Assembly: GCA_027624955.1 (NCBI GenBank)
Contig: JAQBTG010000037.1
Span: forward strand, 1-41,516
Length of the DNA: 41,516 nucleotides
Direction of reading: 5' to 3'
From: Pseudomonadota bacterium
GTDB taxonomy: Bacteria > Pseudomonadota > Alphaproteobacteria > UBA828
Position numbers and translations under genes: made by a program. The notes beneath the pieces were generated by a model. The model ran no database searches. It was not told where the DNA came from and worked only from the letters and a program-made list of their open reading frames with translations. The stretch's first letter is position 1, and every line of letters starts with the position of its first letter. Shown here piece by piece: positions 1-8,415 of the stretch.

Positions 1-34
1 CCGTCGGAAACCCGGCCGCTACCGCTCGCCCCGC

Positions 35-325
35 TCAAATCCGGTGGCCGTCATGAATAATCCGGGCTAGGGCGTCGTCAGCAACGAGTTGAAGAGCATG
101 TTCAGCGTCAGCTACCGCACGAGTAAACGATTCTGGCGTTCGACTGCGGAACCAGTTTTCGATTTCCGCAGGTGTGGGTTCTCGATCCTCGGTTTTCTTT
201 AGATGAGCTATCCATTCGTATTTTTGGTCTTCAACGATGGCGTATGCCATCAGCCCTAATGTCCACGAATACACCGGCTCGGTGACCAATTGTCGGTGAG
301 TATCTTGAGAGGTGTTTACTGCCAT
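35..325 (-). CDS. Hypothetical protein, 96 aa
   Basis: A complete small reading frame starting at an ATG (complement of 323-325) and stopping just inside the window edge. The protein is acidic to neutral, with no signal peptide and no membrane segment. A central Trp/Tyr-rich stretch (YEWIAHLKK) is followed by a predicted helical C-terminal half rich in Ala and Asp. I do not recognise the family. It stands alone; the next feature is a tRNA on the same strand about 170 bases upstream. The intergenic segment 326-498 is AT-rich and could hold its promoter. Seen: an uninterrupted frame with a plausible start. Inferred: a real gene. Confidence 0.55.
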   Translation of the reverse strand: MAVNTSQDTHRQLVTEPVYSWTLGLMAYAIVEDQKYEWIAHLKKTEDREPTPAEIENWFRSRTPESFTRAVADAEHALQLVADDALARIIHDGHRI

Positions 326-498
326 AATTGTCTTGGCCTGTATTGCTCTTGCGACCGAATCGACCGATTTGTGGTTATTCTACCGTAATTCAATCCTTAG
401 GTTGTATAAATGCTCGCAGAGCCAGCGCAAAGCCTAAAGGGCCGCCTAAACTGAGCCTAAAACTTTTACCGCCAATTCCGCTAACCCATTGAAATAAT

Positions 499-575
499 TG
501 GCGCGCCCTCCAGGATTCGAACCTGGGACCTACGGCTTAGAAGGCCGTCGCTCTATCCAACTGAGCTAAGGGCGC
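499..575 (-). tRNA. tRNA-Arg (anticodon TCT)
   Basis: Read on the minus strand, the 7-bp acceptor stem gcgccct/agggcgc closes perfectly. The anticodon arm is acggc-CTTCTAA-gccgt, giving anticodon TCT, which reads AGA codons (arginine). The T arm contains the usual GGTTCGAATCC. The discriminator base is G and the 3' CCA is encoded (positions 499-501), so the mature 77-nt end needs no CCA addition. No integrase or attachment-site duplication was seen beside it. Confidence 0.95.
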
Positions 576-727
576 TCCGAGTGGCGTGCGCGCTTCTGTC
601 TATATTGCACCCTGCGGAGAACGGGGCAAGAGGGCGCGGAATGGCGAGACTGTGACGGGAATGGCTTTTATTTGACGCCACCCGGGTTAGTCTATGCGGG
701 CATTGGCGCGGGGAGCGAATAATTCTG

Positions 728-2818
728 ATGAATTACCGAGACTTGGCGGCGGCCCTTATTGTGGCAACGGGCGTTATGGCGGTCGGCGGATTGAGCCGCG
801 CGACCGCCGCAAATTCCGAGGCCGTGATGGCCTTTGAAGGGCACTGGAACGGCAGAGTCATTCTCGATTGCGCCGGGGTAACCGCGCCCATGGAGATCGT
901 GATCCAAGGCGGTGACATGACTGGCCAGGTGATTGTGCGTGGCCAAGGAGAGGGCGACGGCACCTACACCATTTCCGGTTATATCGACCGGAAGGGGCGC
1001 ATATCCGATGGGCGCCTGCGCGGGCCCGTCATCTTAAATATGCGCGGCAGCTTTTTAAATATGCGCGGCAGCTTTTCGGACCATGAGGGTAAGGGTCAAT
1101 TTCAAGGGGCGGAATGCAGCGGCAGTTGGAAAGTTGCATTAGACGAGGCTGCGGCTGCGTCAACGCAGGATGAAATTGCCGCCGCACCGGCTTCTGCACC
1201 GGCGGATCAAGTATCTCCGGTGATAGACGCGCCGGGCGATATGACCACCGAACAGCCGGTTATCGAGCTTGCAGGACGGGTCAGCGACGCCTCGGCGATC
1301 GTCGAATTTACGGTAAATGGCGCCGCCGCGCCGCTGGAAGCGAACGGCAACTTTCGTCTTCAGCGCGGTGTGGCACTAGGACAAAGCGAGCTGGTGATCG
1401 CGGCGCTCGACGAATGGGGCAACCGTGCTGAGCGCCGTATCGTAGTCACGCGGCGCGCCCAGGGAGAATCCACCAACCGCGAGGCCAGCGCGGACAAGAA
1501 CATCGTTACTGACAATGCTGCGCCAATGATATCCCTGCCCGAAAATTTGGAGACAGACGAGGCCGCGATCGACATTTGGGGCGGCGTCGTCGACGTCTCG
1601 CGCATTGTCGACCTTAGGATCGATGGACGTTCGGTGGCGATTGGTGCGGACGGCGCCTTTTCCATCCGCCGCGGCGTGCCGGTGGGGGTCAGCGAAATCC
1701 GAGTTACCGCGCTCGACGAATGGGGCAATGAAGCTGAGCAGCGCGTCCGTATCACCCGTCGCGCGCCGGTGAATATGGCGGTGGCCGACAGCCCGCCCAA
1801 AGAAAGCCAAATCGCCACGCTGGGCCAGCAGAATGATGATAAGCAAGCACCGCGTATCAATCTGCCGCCCAAGCTAGTAACGGAGGACCGGGAAATCGAT
1901 ATCGCGGGCAGTGTTTCCGACGATTCCGCGATCGTCGAAATGTTCGTCAATGAACGCCGCGTCACGCTTGGTTCGGATGGCAGTTTCCGCATCCGCGAGC
2001 GCCTCACGATCGGCATCAATAAGTTTGCGTTCAGAGCCACCGACGAATGGGGCAACAAGGCCGAGAAGCGTATCGACGTTGAGCGCAAGCAGCTTGATTT
2101 AGCGCTCGGCAGTTATCACGCCTTGGTTATCGGCAACAATGAATATCTAAACATGCCGAAATTAAAAACCGCGGTCGCCGATGCTGAAGCGGTTTCCCGC
2201 GTGCTGGAAGATCGCTACGGCTTTACGGTTACCACACTGATCAATGCCACGCGCTATGATGTGATTGGCGCCATGAGCGAACTCCGCGCCAATCTCGCTT
2301 ACGATACCAACCTGTTGATTTATTACGCCGGCCACGGTGTCATCGATCCGGTGACCGAGCGCGGCTATTGGTTGCCGGTCGAAGCGGAGCAAAGCAATTC
2401 AGCGAATTGGGTGTCGAACGACGACATCACGGACATGCTCAAGGCGATACCGGCGCGCCACATATTGGTGATTGCCGATTCCTGCTACTCGGGCACGCTG
2501 GTCCGCGCCGCTTCGATCGATCTGGAGACCTGGGAAGATCGCCGCGACTGGCTGAAACGCGTCGTCGAGAAGCGCTCCCGGACGGCGCTGGCGTCGGGCG
2601 GATTGGAGCCGGTGGCGGATGCGGGGTCGGGTGGCCATTCGGTTTTTGCGGCGGCATTGCTTGGCGCGTTGCAGGAAAATACCGAGATCATCGAAGCGAA
2701 TGAACTGTTCGCGCCGGTGCGCAAATCAGTGGTGCTGAACGCCAACCAAACCCCGATATACTCAGACATCCGCCTGGCCGGCCATGACGGCGGCGATTTC
2801 ATCTTCGCCCCCAAATAA
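728..2818 (+). CDS. Secreted caspase-like (C14) protein with three Ig-like repeats
   Basis: A 696-residue protein with an N-terminal signal peptide (about residues 1-28, Ala-rich with cleavage near ATAA). Next come a beta-rich domain (about 35-140), three homologous Ig-like repeats (about 164-243, 263-341, 372-452) that each end in a DEWGN motif, and a C-terminal caspase-like domain (about 463-696). The catalytic dyad of the peptidase C14 family is visible: His536 in YYAGHG and Cys586 in ADSCYSG. Caspase-like proteins of this kind in proteobacteria are mostly of unknown substrate. The signal peptide and adhesion-like repeats suggest the protease acts in the periplasm or outside the cell. It appears to be a single-gene unit, 24 bases before a DMT gene. 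Residues about 102-115 are a 7-residue tandem duplication (see the repeat entry). Start ATG at 728 is preceded by a weak gggagcg element. Confidence 0.88.
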   Translation: MNYRDLAAALIVATGVMAVGGLSRATAANSEAVMAFEGHWNGRVILDCAGVTAPMEIVIQGGDMTGQVIVRGQGEGDGTYTISGYIDRKGRISDGRLRGPVILNMRGSFLNMRGSFSDHEGKGQFQGAECSGSWKVALDEAAAASTQDEIAAAPASAPADQVSPVIDAPGDMTTEQPVIELAGRVSDASAIVEFTVNGAAAPLEANGNFRLQRGVALGQSELVIAALDEWGNRAERRIVVTRRAQGESTNREASADKNIVTDNAAPMISLPENLETDEAAIDIWGGVVDVSRIVDLRIDGRSVAIGADGAFSIRRGVPVGVSEIRVTALDEWGNEAEQRVRITRRAPVNMAVADSPPKESQIATLGQQNDDKQAPRINLPPKLVTEDREIDIAGSVSDDSAIVEMFVNERRVTLGSDGSFRIRERLTIGINKFAFRATDEWGNKAEKRIDVERKQLDLALGSYHALVIGNNEYLNMPKLKTAVADAEAVSRVLEDRYGFTVTTLINATRYDVIGAMSELRANLAYDTNLLIYYAGHGVIDPVTERGYWLPVEAEQSNSANWVSNDDITDMLKAIPARHILVIADSCYSGTLVRAASIDLETWEDRRDWLKRVVEKRSRTALASGGLEPVADAGSGGHSVFAAALLGALQENTEIIEANELFAPVRKSVVLNANQTPIYSDIRLAGHDGGDFIFAPK
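1034..1075 (+). repeat. 21-bp perfect tandem duplication inside the caspase gene
   Basis: Two adjacent identical 21-base copies (1034-1054 and 1055-1075) duplicate seven codons (LNMRGSF) in frame. Being a multiple of three, it leaves the protein readable. Perfect identity suggests a recent slippage event. Confidence 0.9.
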
Positions 2819-2914
2819 CCCGCCGACCTCAGTCGGGCCAAATTGGCCTATTTTTCCGGACGCGACGCGTTTGCGTTCGACAGCACCCGGCCAGGAGTGC
2901 CACATTCGCGCCCG

Positions 2915-3868
2915 ATGACTTCCACAAATTCAATGCCGCTTGGCGGCTCCCCCGTGCACGCCTCGCTTGGGTTGTCGCTGTTGATGTTGCTCGCGCTCGG
3001 GGCTCTCTGGGGCAGCATCACTGCAATGGCCAAGGTCATCACCATGGCGGGTGTGCCGGCACTGGGCTATGCGTTCTGGCAGACCTCTGGCGCGGCGGTT
3101 ATTCTGTTGGCCGTTTGCCTGGCGCGCGGCCGGCCGCCCCCTATTAGCAAGGCGCATCTCCGCCACTATGTCGTCGTCGGAGCCCTGGGGAGTGCAATTC
3201 CGACGACCAATTTGTTTTATGCGCTGTCCAATCTGCCGACCGGGATCGTCGCGCTGGTGATTACCACTGTGCCGCTGTTTACCTATTTGCTTTCGCTTGC
3301 CGCCCGGTTAGAAGGCTTTGATTGGCGCCGTGCAATGGGTATTGGCCTTGGTTTCGCAGGCGCGTTGCTGGTGCTTCTGCCGGCCGGCAGCCTACCGCGC
3401 CCGGATATGATTCCTTTCGTCATTTTGGCTTTTTTGTCGCCGTTTTTCTATTCGCTCAATTCTGTCTATGCGATGAAATTTCATCCGCCTCAAATGGATT
3501 CGATGCATGTCGCCACCGGCATGATGATGACCTCCAGCCTGATGCTGTTGCCTGCGTCGCTCGCAACCGACACCTTTCATCCGCTGTGGCGGAGTTTCGC
3601 TTTAGCCGACGGCCTGATCCTGGTGCATATGGTTTTGGCGGCGCTCACCTTTCATATGTATTTTGTCCTGTTGCGTCGCGCCGGCCCGGTCTATTTCAGC
3701 CAAGTCGCCCTCATCGTCACGCTCGTGGCAGTCGGGTGGGGCGTGGTGCTGTTCGACGAGCGGCATAGTCTGTGGATATGGGCCGCATTGGCGTTGGTGT
3801 TTGCCGGCGTGGCCATGGTCAATTTGCGCCACAAATTCCAAGCTGCCAGAAACGGCGCAAAGCCCTAA
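2915..3868 (+). CDS. DMT-superfamily (EamA) transporter
   Basis: An integral membrane protein of about 317 residues with about ten hydrophobic segments in two EamA-type halves. The family exports or exchanges small metabolites at the inner membrane; the substrate cannot be told from sequence. The frame is open upstream to a TTG at 2843. I prefer the ATG at 2915 because the extra 24 residues are polar, unlike the family N-terminus; a further ATG at 2936 is also possible. No strong Shine-Dalgarno decides the start. It is 97 bases from the caspase gene and 110 bases before the SpmA-SpmB gene, all on the plus strand. Confidence 0.82.
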   Translation: MTSTNSMPLGGSPVHASLGLSLLMLLALGALWGSITAMAKVITMAGVPALGYAFWQTSGAAVILLAVCLARGRPPPISKAHLRHYVVVGALGSAIPTTNLFYALSNLPTGIVALVITTVPLFTYLLSLAARLEGFDWRRAMGIGLGFAGALLVLLPAGSLPRPDMIPFVILAFLSPFFYSLNSVYAMKFHPPQMDSMHVATGMMMTSSLMLLPASLATDTFHPLWRSFALADGLILVHMVLAALTFHMYFVLLRRAGPVYFSQVALIVTLVAVGWGVVLFDERHSLWIWAALALVFAGVAMVNLRHKFQAARNGAKP

Positions 3869-3978
3869 AGGATTTTTGCCTGGCGCGGTGAGGCGCGGGG
3901 CTTTTCATTGCGAGCGAAAACGCCGAGCATTGCGGTGGGCGGCTCGATTCGTGCCGTCCGCTCCGGGGAGCCCGCGCT

Positions 3979-5328
3979 TTGAACGGAATTTTCTTCGCCC
4001 TCGTCCTCATTTCCTTCGCAACCGCGGCGGTGCGGCACCTGCCGTGGCTGGCCGGCGCTGAAGGCGGCGCGGTGCCGATGGACGTGTTGGGACAGGCGAT
4101 GATCGCCTCGGCCAGCGACGCCGTCACTCTCGCCATCGGCTTGGTCGGCGTGATGGCGCTATTTCTCGGCTTGATGAAGGTCGCCGAACGCGGCGGCCTG
4201 TTGGTGATCATCGCCCGCCTAGTCCGCCCGATGATGGTGCGGCTTTTTCCCGAGGTGCCGCCCGAGCATCCGGCGATGGGCGCCATGATCCTCAATATGT
4301 CGGCTAATGCGCTGGGTCTCGGCAACGCTGCAACGCCCTTCGGCATCCGCGCGATGCAGCAGTTAGATAAATTGAACCCAGTTAAGGGCACGGCGAGCAA
4401 CGCCATGATTCTCTTTCTCGCGATTAACACGTCGAGCGTAACTTTGCTGGCGACAGGAGTGATTGCGCTCCGCGCCGCCTCGGGCTCGGAAAATCCCGCC
4501 GGCATCGTGCCAACCACACTTGTCGCCACGATCTGCTCGACCGCCACAGCGATCATCGTCGCCAAGCTCTGCATCCGCTGGTTTCCGCCCGCCACAGCGG
4601 AACCGCCACAGGCGGGAAAAGCGGCCCTGGCGGAGGCTTCCACTACGGATGAATTTGATGACCTTGGTGGCGTGGCGGAGGGCCAGGAAATCGGCGACGG
4701 AGAGCAACTAGAGCGCGCCACCGCCCGCCCCTATCCTGCTTATGTCTCCTATTTGGTTCTCAGCGGGATCGCCGGCTTCATTCCGCTCACGGTTTTTTAC
4801 GGCCGTGAAATCGCGCCCTGGATTATTCCCGGCCTGATGCTGTTGCTGCTCGGCTTCGGCATGGCGCGCCGGGTGCGCATCTATGAAGTGTTTGTCGAAG
4901 GTGCGCGCGAGGGCTTTCAGGTGGCGTTCCGGATCATTCCTTATCTCGTGGCGATCCTGGTGGCGGTCGGCATGTTCCGCGCGAGCGGCGCCTTGGAATA
5001 CATCATCGCGCCGATCGGCAGAGTGACAGAGCATATCGGCATGCCTGCGGAAGCCCTTCCCATGGCGCTGTTGCGCCCGCTCTCAGGATCGGGCGCCTAC
5101 GGTATTTTGGCGTCAATCATCAACGATCCAAATACCGGTCCGGACAGCTATACCGGCTATCTGGTCTCCACCCTTCAGGGCTCGACCGAAACCACGTTTT
5201 ATGTGCTCGCGGTTTATTTTGGCGCGGTGCAAATCCGTCGCATCCGCTACGCGCTGATTCCCGCGCTATCCGCCGATTTGGTCGGCATAATCGCCGCGGT
5301 GGCTATCGTTTCACTGATGTATGGATGA
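3979..5328 (+). CDS. SpmA-SpmB fusion membrane protein (nucleoside-recognition/gate domains)
   Basis: A 449-residue multi-span protein. The N-terminal half (about 1-200) carries the SpmA hallmark NMSANALGLGNAATPFG. The C-terminal half (about 255-449) carries the SpmB hallmark RPLSGSGA followed by STLQGSTETTFY. In sporulating Firmicutes, spmA and spmB are separate adjacent genes; here both are one polypeptide joined by a charged linker (about residues 205-250). The Gate/nucleoside-recognition superfamily consists of membrane proteins linked to nucleoside or small-molecule transport; the role in a non-sporulating bacterium is not known to me. The start is a TTG at 3979 with a GGGGAG ribosome-binding site 9 bases upstream; no ATG fits better. 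Confidence 0.88.
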   Translation: MNGIFFALVLISFATAAVRHLPWLAGAEGGAVPMDVLGQAMIASASDAVTLAIGLVGVMALFLGLMKVAERGGLLVIIARLVRPMMVRLFPEVPPEHPAMGAMILNMSANALGLGNAATPFGIRAMQQLDKLNPVKGTASNAMILFLAINTSSVTLLATGVIALRAASGSENPAGIVPTTLVATICSTATAIIVAKLCIRWFPPATAEPPQAGKAALAEASTTDEFDDLGGVAEGQEIGDGEQLERATARPYPAYVSYLVLSGIAGFIPLTVFYGREIAPWIIPGLMLLLLGFGMARRVRIYEVFVEGAREGFQVAFRIIPYLVAILVAVGMFRASGALEYIIAPIGRVTEHIGMPAEALPMALLRPLSGSGAYGILASIINDPNTGPDSYTGYLVSTLQGSTETTFYVLAVYFGAVQIRRIRYALIPALSADLVGIIAAVAIVSLMYG

Positions 5329-5336
5329 ATTATTTT

Positions 5337-5534
5337 CTAGTGCGGGAGCGAATTGCGCAATTCGTGCCGGCGCTGCAAGAGGCGACGGATGCGGATTGGC
5401 AGTGCGCCCTCATCGATGATATCGCGATCCGCCAATACTCGGATCAGGTCTTCAATAACGCGCACCAGCTCAAGGTCGGTTGCCGCCAATTGTTCGAGCG
5501 TTGCCGCAGAATCTTCCGCGTCCGCCTTTGCCAT
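5337..5534 (-). CDS. Hypothetical small helical protein, 65 aa
   Basis: A short, largely helical, charged protein (start MAKADAEDSA, C-terminal RIRRLLQRRHEL). An AGAGGCG-type ribosome-binding element lies upstream of its ATG. It follows the 131-residue gene on the same strand after 35 bases, so the two are probably one operon. It converges on the SpmA-SpmB gene with an 8-base gap. Family not recognised. Confidence 0.55.
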   Translation of the reverse strand: MAKADAEDSAATLEQLAATDLELVRVIEDLIRVLADRDIIDEGALPIRIRRLLQRRHELRNSLPH

Positions 5535-5569
5535 AATGTTCGCCTCTGAACTTGATCTCGACGGCTATT

Positions 5570-5965
5570 CTAACCCGATTGCCGAGGCGAGGGCGAGTCG
5601 CGGTTAAGGGATCTGTTGAGTTCGCCCAATTCGGCCAATTCGAACTTCAAGCTGCGACGGTCCGCTGCCCCGCCGCTGGCAACACGCAACTGCCGCTTCA
5701 TGTCCTGTGTGATGCGTCTCAATACCGCGATGACCTCGCCCCGGTGTTTGTCGCTACCGAGCTCAAGAACGACCTCCTGATTCATCATGAGATCGGAATA
5801 GGCGGCATGATCGGTGCGCCCGAGTTTTGTTAATTCGGTGTCGAGCTCGCGCCAAGCCCCCTCCCACGCCGCATAGACGCTGGGGCGCGGGCGGCGGCCT
5901 TCGAGCGCTACCATGATGCGCACGAATTGCCACACAGAAATTCTCATCTCGCCTTTTTTTGCCAT
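5570..5965 (-). CDS. Hypothetical protein, 131 aa
   Basis: A soluble, basic, helical protein with no signal peptide or membrane span. Trp residues at several positions (WQF, WEGAW) sit in an N-terminal helical part, and the C-terminal tail is rich in Ser and Arg. I do not recognise the family. It is divergent from the aldehyde dehydrogenase gene (about 100 bases between the starts) and lies upstream of the 65-residue gene on the same strand. The absence of stops over its length and the ATG with a GAAGA-like element support a real gene. Confidence 0.6.
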   Translation of the reverse strand: MAKKGEMRISVWQFVRIMVALEGRRPRPSVYAAWEGAWRELDTELTKLGRTDHAAYSDLMMNQEVVLELGSDKHRGEVIAVLRRITQDMKRQLRVASGGAADRRSLKFELAELGELNRSLNRDSPSPRQSG

Positions 5966-6066
5966 GTCGTCTTCTTTGGTTATCTTGCCTGAACGGACAG
6001 GATATCGCGGTTCCGCCGTACCCGCATTCGATATAATCTGACGCCTGGTTTTAATGGAGAAACGTT

Positions 6067-7572
6067 ATGGATTTGGACAGCATATTCGCCGCCCTCGACC
6101 TACAGCCGGACTGCCGCCAAGGCGGCGATCGGGCGGTCTTTACGCCCATAGACGGCAGCGAAATCGCCCGCGTGACGAGCGATGACGCTGCCTCGGCCGC
6201 TCGCAAGGTCGCCGCCGCGGAAGCCGCCTTCGTTGCCTGGCGCGCGGTGCCGGCGCCGCGCCGCGGTGAATTAATCCGCTTGCTGGGCGAAGAATTGCGC
6301 ACTCACAAGGAGGCGCTCGGGCGACTGGTGACGCTAGAGAGCGGCAAGATCCTTCAGGAAGGCATGGGCGAAGTGCAGGAGATGATCGATATTTGCGACT
6401 TCGCGGTCGGTCTGTCGCGCCAACTATACGGCCTAACCATCGCCTCGGAACGGCCCGGTCACCGGATGATGGAAACCTGGCACCCGCTCGGCGTCTGCGC
6501 CGTGATCAGCGCATTTAATTTTCCCGTCGCGGTGTGGTCATGGAATTTTGCTCTCGCCATCGTGTGTGGCGACCCGGTGGTGTGGAAGCCCTCGGAAAAG
6601 ACGCCGCTCACCGCTCTTGCCTGCCAACGTCTGTTCGAACGCGCCGCCGGGCGCTTCGACGGCGAACTGCCAGAGAATCTGCTGCAGGTTCTGATCGGCG
6701 GCAAGGAAGTTGGCGCGGCGTTGGTGGATGACAAGCGGGTGGCCTTGGTGAGCGCTACGGGGAGCTGCGTGATGGGTCGGGAAGTAGCGCCCCGGGTCGC
6801 GGCGCGCTTCGGCCGCACGCTGTTGGAACTCGGTGGCAACAACGCCATGATCGTCGCACCAAGCGCAGATTTGGCGCTGGCCGAGCGGGCAGTCACCTTT
6901 AGTGCTGTCGGCACTGCCGGACAGCGCTGTACTTCGCTGCGCCGGCTGATCGCACAGGACAAAATCGCCGACGACTTGGTGGCGCGCTTAAAGGTGGTCT
7001 ATGCCGGCGTTCCGATCGGCTCGCCGCTCGACGATGGCGTGTTGCTTGGACCGCTCATGGATGCGCGGGCCTTTGATGCCATGCAAGTGGCGTTGACGCG
7101 TGCGCGTAACGAAGGCGGCACGGTACCCGGTGGCGAACGGGTGCTCCAGGCGGACTATCCGCAGGGTTTTTACGTCACCCCGGCGATTGCCGAAATGCCA
7201 GGGCAAACGGCAATCGTCGCCGAGGAAACCTTCGCGCCAATTCTTTACGTCATGCGCTATGGCACTTTTGAAGAAGCGATTGCCATGCATAACGGGGTGC
7301 CACAGGGGCTATCGTCCTGCATCTTCACCAATGATATGCGCGAGGCGGAGCGCTTTCTGTCTTCGGAAGGCAGCGATTGCGGCATCGCCAATGTCAATAT
7401 TGGCCCGAGCGGCGCCGAAATCGGTGGCGCCTTCGGCGGCGAGAAGGAAACGGGCGGCGGGCGCGAATCCGGTACCGAAGCCTGGAAGGGTTACATGCGC
7501 CGCGCCACCAATACCATCAACTACTCATCGGACCTACCGTTGGCGCAAGGCATCACATTCGGCAGCGGCTGA
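6067..7572 (+). CDS. Aldehyde dehydrogenase, ALDH7 (alpha-aminoadipic semialdehyde) type
   Basis: A 501-residue NAD(P)-dependent aldehyde dehydrogenase. Catalytic residues are visible: Cys288 in GTAGQRCTS and general-base Glu254 in LELGGNN. The Rossmann region FNFPVAVWSWNFALA and the KPSEKTPL motif match the superfamily. The LELGGNNAMIV motif, the NVNIGPSGAEIGGAFGGEK region and the RRATNTINYS ending are typical of the ALDH7 group, which oxidises alpha-aminoadipic semialdehyde (piperideine-6-carboxylate) in lysine breakdown; bacterial members are called AmaB or PcD. No other lysine-catabolic gene is adjacent, so the substrate is inferred from family alone. Start ATG at 6067 has a GGAGA ribosome-binding site 7 bases upstream. 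Confidence 0.9.
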   Translation: MDLDSIFAALDLQPDCRQGGDRAVFTPIDGSEIARVTSDDAASAARKVAAAEAAFVAWRAVPAPRRGELIRLLGEELRTHKEALGRLVTLESGKILQEGMGEVQEMIDICDFAVGLSRQLYGLTIASERPGHRMMETWHPLGVCAVISAFNFPVAVWSWNFALAIVCGDPVVWKPSEKTPLTALACQRLFERAAGRFDGELPENLLQVLIGGKEVGAALVDDKRVALVSATGSCVMGREVAPRVAARFGRTLLELGGNNAMIVAPSADLALAERAVTFSAVGTAGQRCTSLRRLIAQDKIADDLVARLKVVYAGVPIGSPLDDGVLLGPLMDARAFDAMQVALTRARNEGGTVPGGERVLQADYPQGFYVTPAIAEMPGQTAIVAEETFAPILYVMRYGTFEEAIAMHNGVPQGLSSCIFTNDMREAERFLSSEGSDCGIANVNIGPSGAEIGGAFGGEKETGGGRESGTEAWKGYMRRATNTINYSSDLPLAQGITFGSG

Positions 7573-7762
7573 GAAACGGCGCCGGCCGCCCGATGTCGTC
7601 TTAGCCGGGCCGGCGCGCCTGCAGGCCATAGTCAGGTCCGGTATCTTCAACTATCGAACCCCAAGGCTTGTAATCGCTGGTTGATGATTTCCAAAAACCT
7701 GACGTACTCTATCCGCGCTTTTGGAGACCGAGCCTGGGCCCACATGGGGAATTCGCCCGACG

Positions 7763-8353
7763 TTATTCGGCGACAAGCGTTCGCCGGGCAAGAAGCTTCA
7801 TCGTATCGACATAGCGCTTCTGCGGCCAGCCGCAGCCGCCCGTGAGCTGTTCCCAATTGCGCACGGAAAGCATTGTCCACAAAATGTCCGTTGCTTGGTT
7901 CGTGGAGTAGTCGGAAGTTAGCGTGCCGTCTTTCTTGAGCGCCTTTATTGCCGCTTCACAGCCCTCGCGAACAGCCTGCATACGATCGTTCCAGGCAATC
8001 GCCGCCGCATTATCAGTGTCTTGCATTGCAAGGAACGCTTTGGCGATGCCATGAATCTTCGGAATGTAGTTTCCCCACGCCTCGATAAACGCATTCAATC
8101 GCTCCACACCCGTTGACGCGGTTCGACTTGCAGCGAGCCCCTCATCGACGTTGTTGACCTCATCCAGATAGCGTGCGGTCGCGACGAGCAGCTCCGCACG
8201 CGTTGCAAAGTGCAAGTACACCGCCTGCCGGCTTATCCCTGCTTCCTTCGCAATATCACTCATGCGAACGCTTTTGCCGGGTTCAGCTTCGAGCAGCTTC
8301 CACGCGGCTTTCAAGATTTTTCCTCGGGTTTCGACATTTGAACTTGACATCAT
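7763..8353 (-). CDS. TetR/AcrR family transcriptional regulator
   Basis: A 196-residue regulator with the N-terminal TetR helix-turn-helix (about residues 10-55: ILKAAWKLLEA, then MSDIAKEAGISRQAVYLHF) and a ligand-binding C-terminal helical domain. It is transcribed divergently from the NmrA-like/DUF1772 operon. Three 15-bp palindromes lie between and over its start codons, so it very likely represses itself and the operon until a ligand binds. Two tandem ATGs (8353 and 8350) are possible starts; both lie inside the first palindrome. Confidence 0.93.
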   Translation of the reverse strand: MMSSSNVETRGKILKAAWKLLEAEPGKSVRMSDIAKEAGISRQAVYLHFATRAELLVATARYLDEVNNVDEGLAASRTASTGVERLNAFIEAWGNYIPKIHGIAKAFLAMQDTDNAAAIAWNDRMQAVREGCEAAIKALKKDGTLTSDYSTNQATDILWTMLSVRNWEQLTGGCGWPQKRYVDTMKLLARRTLVAE

Positions 8354-8400
8354 GTCAATGTAGCCCCATTTGACACGGTGTCAACTTTACACAGTGTCAA
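8344..8400. promoter_or_regulatory. Three 15-bp operator palindromes between the tetR and nmrA-like genes
   Basis: Perfect 7-1-7 palindromes TTGACATCATGTCAA (8344-8358) and TTGACACGGTGTCAA (8370-8384), and the one-mismatch copy TTTACACAGTGTCAA (8386-8400). Shared half-site TTGACAy. Centres are 26 and 16 bases apart. The first overlaps the regulator's own start codons; the third ends 15 bases before the NmrA-like ATG, next to its ribosome-binding site. TetR proteins usually bind 15-mer palindromes of this form, so these are probably the operators of the adjacent regulator. The TTGACA half-sites may also serve as -35 elements. Confidence 0.8.
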
Positions 8401-8415
8401 GCAGGAGAGAAAACA

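Noticed and set aside
499-575. tRNA gene as an integration site of a mobile element
   Set aside because: No integrase gene and no duplicated 3' tRNA end found nearby.
1360-2088. A 242-codon open frame on the minus strand inside the caspase gene
   Set aside because: Ser/Arg-rich composition mirrors the opposite strand, and the plus-strand frame has clear domains and catalytic residues.
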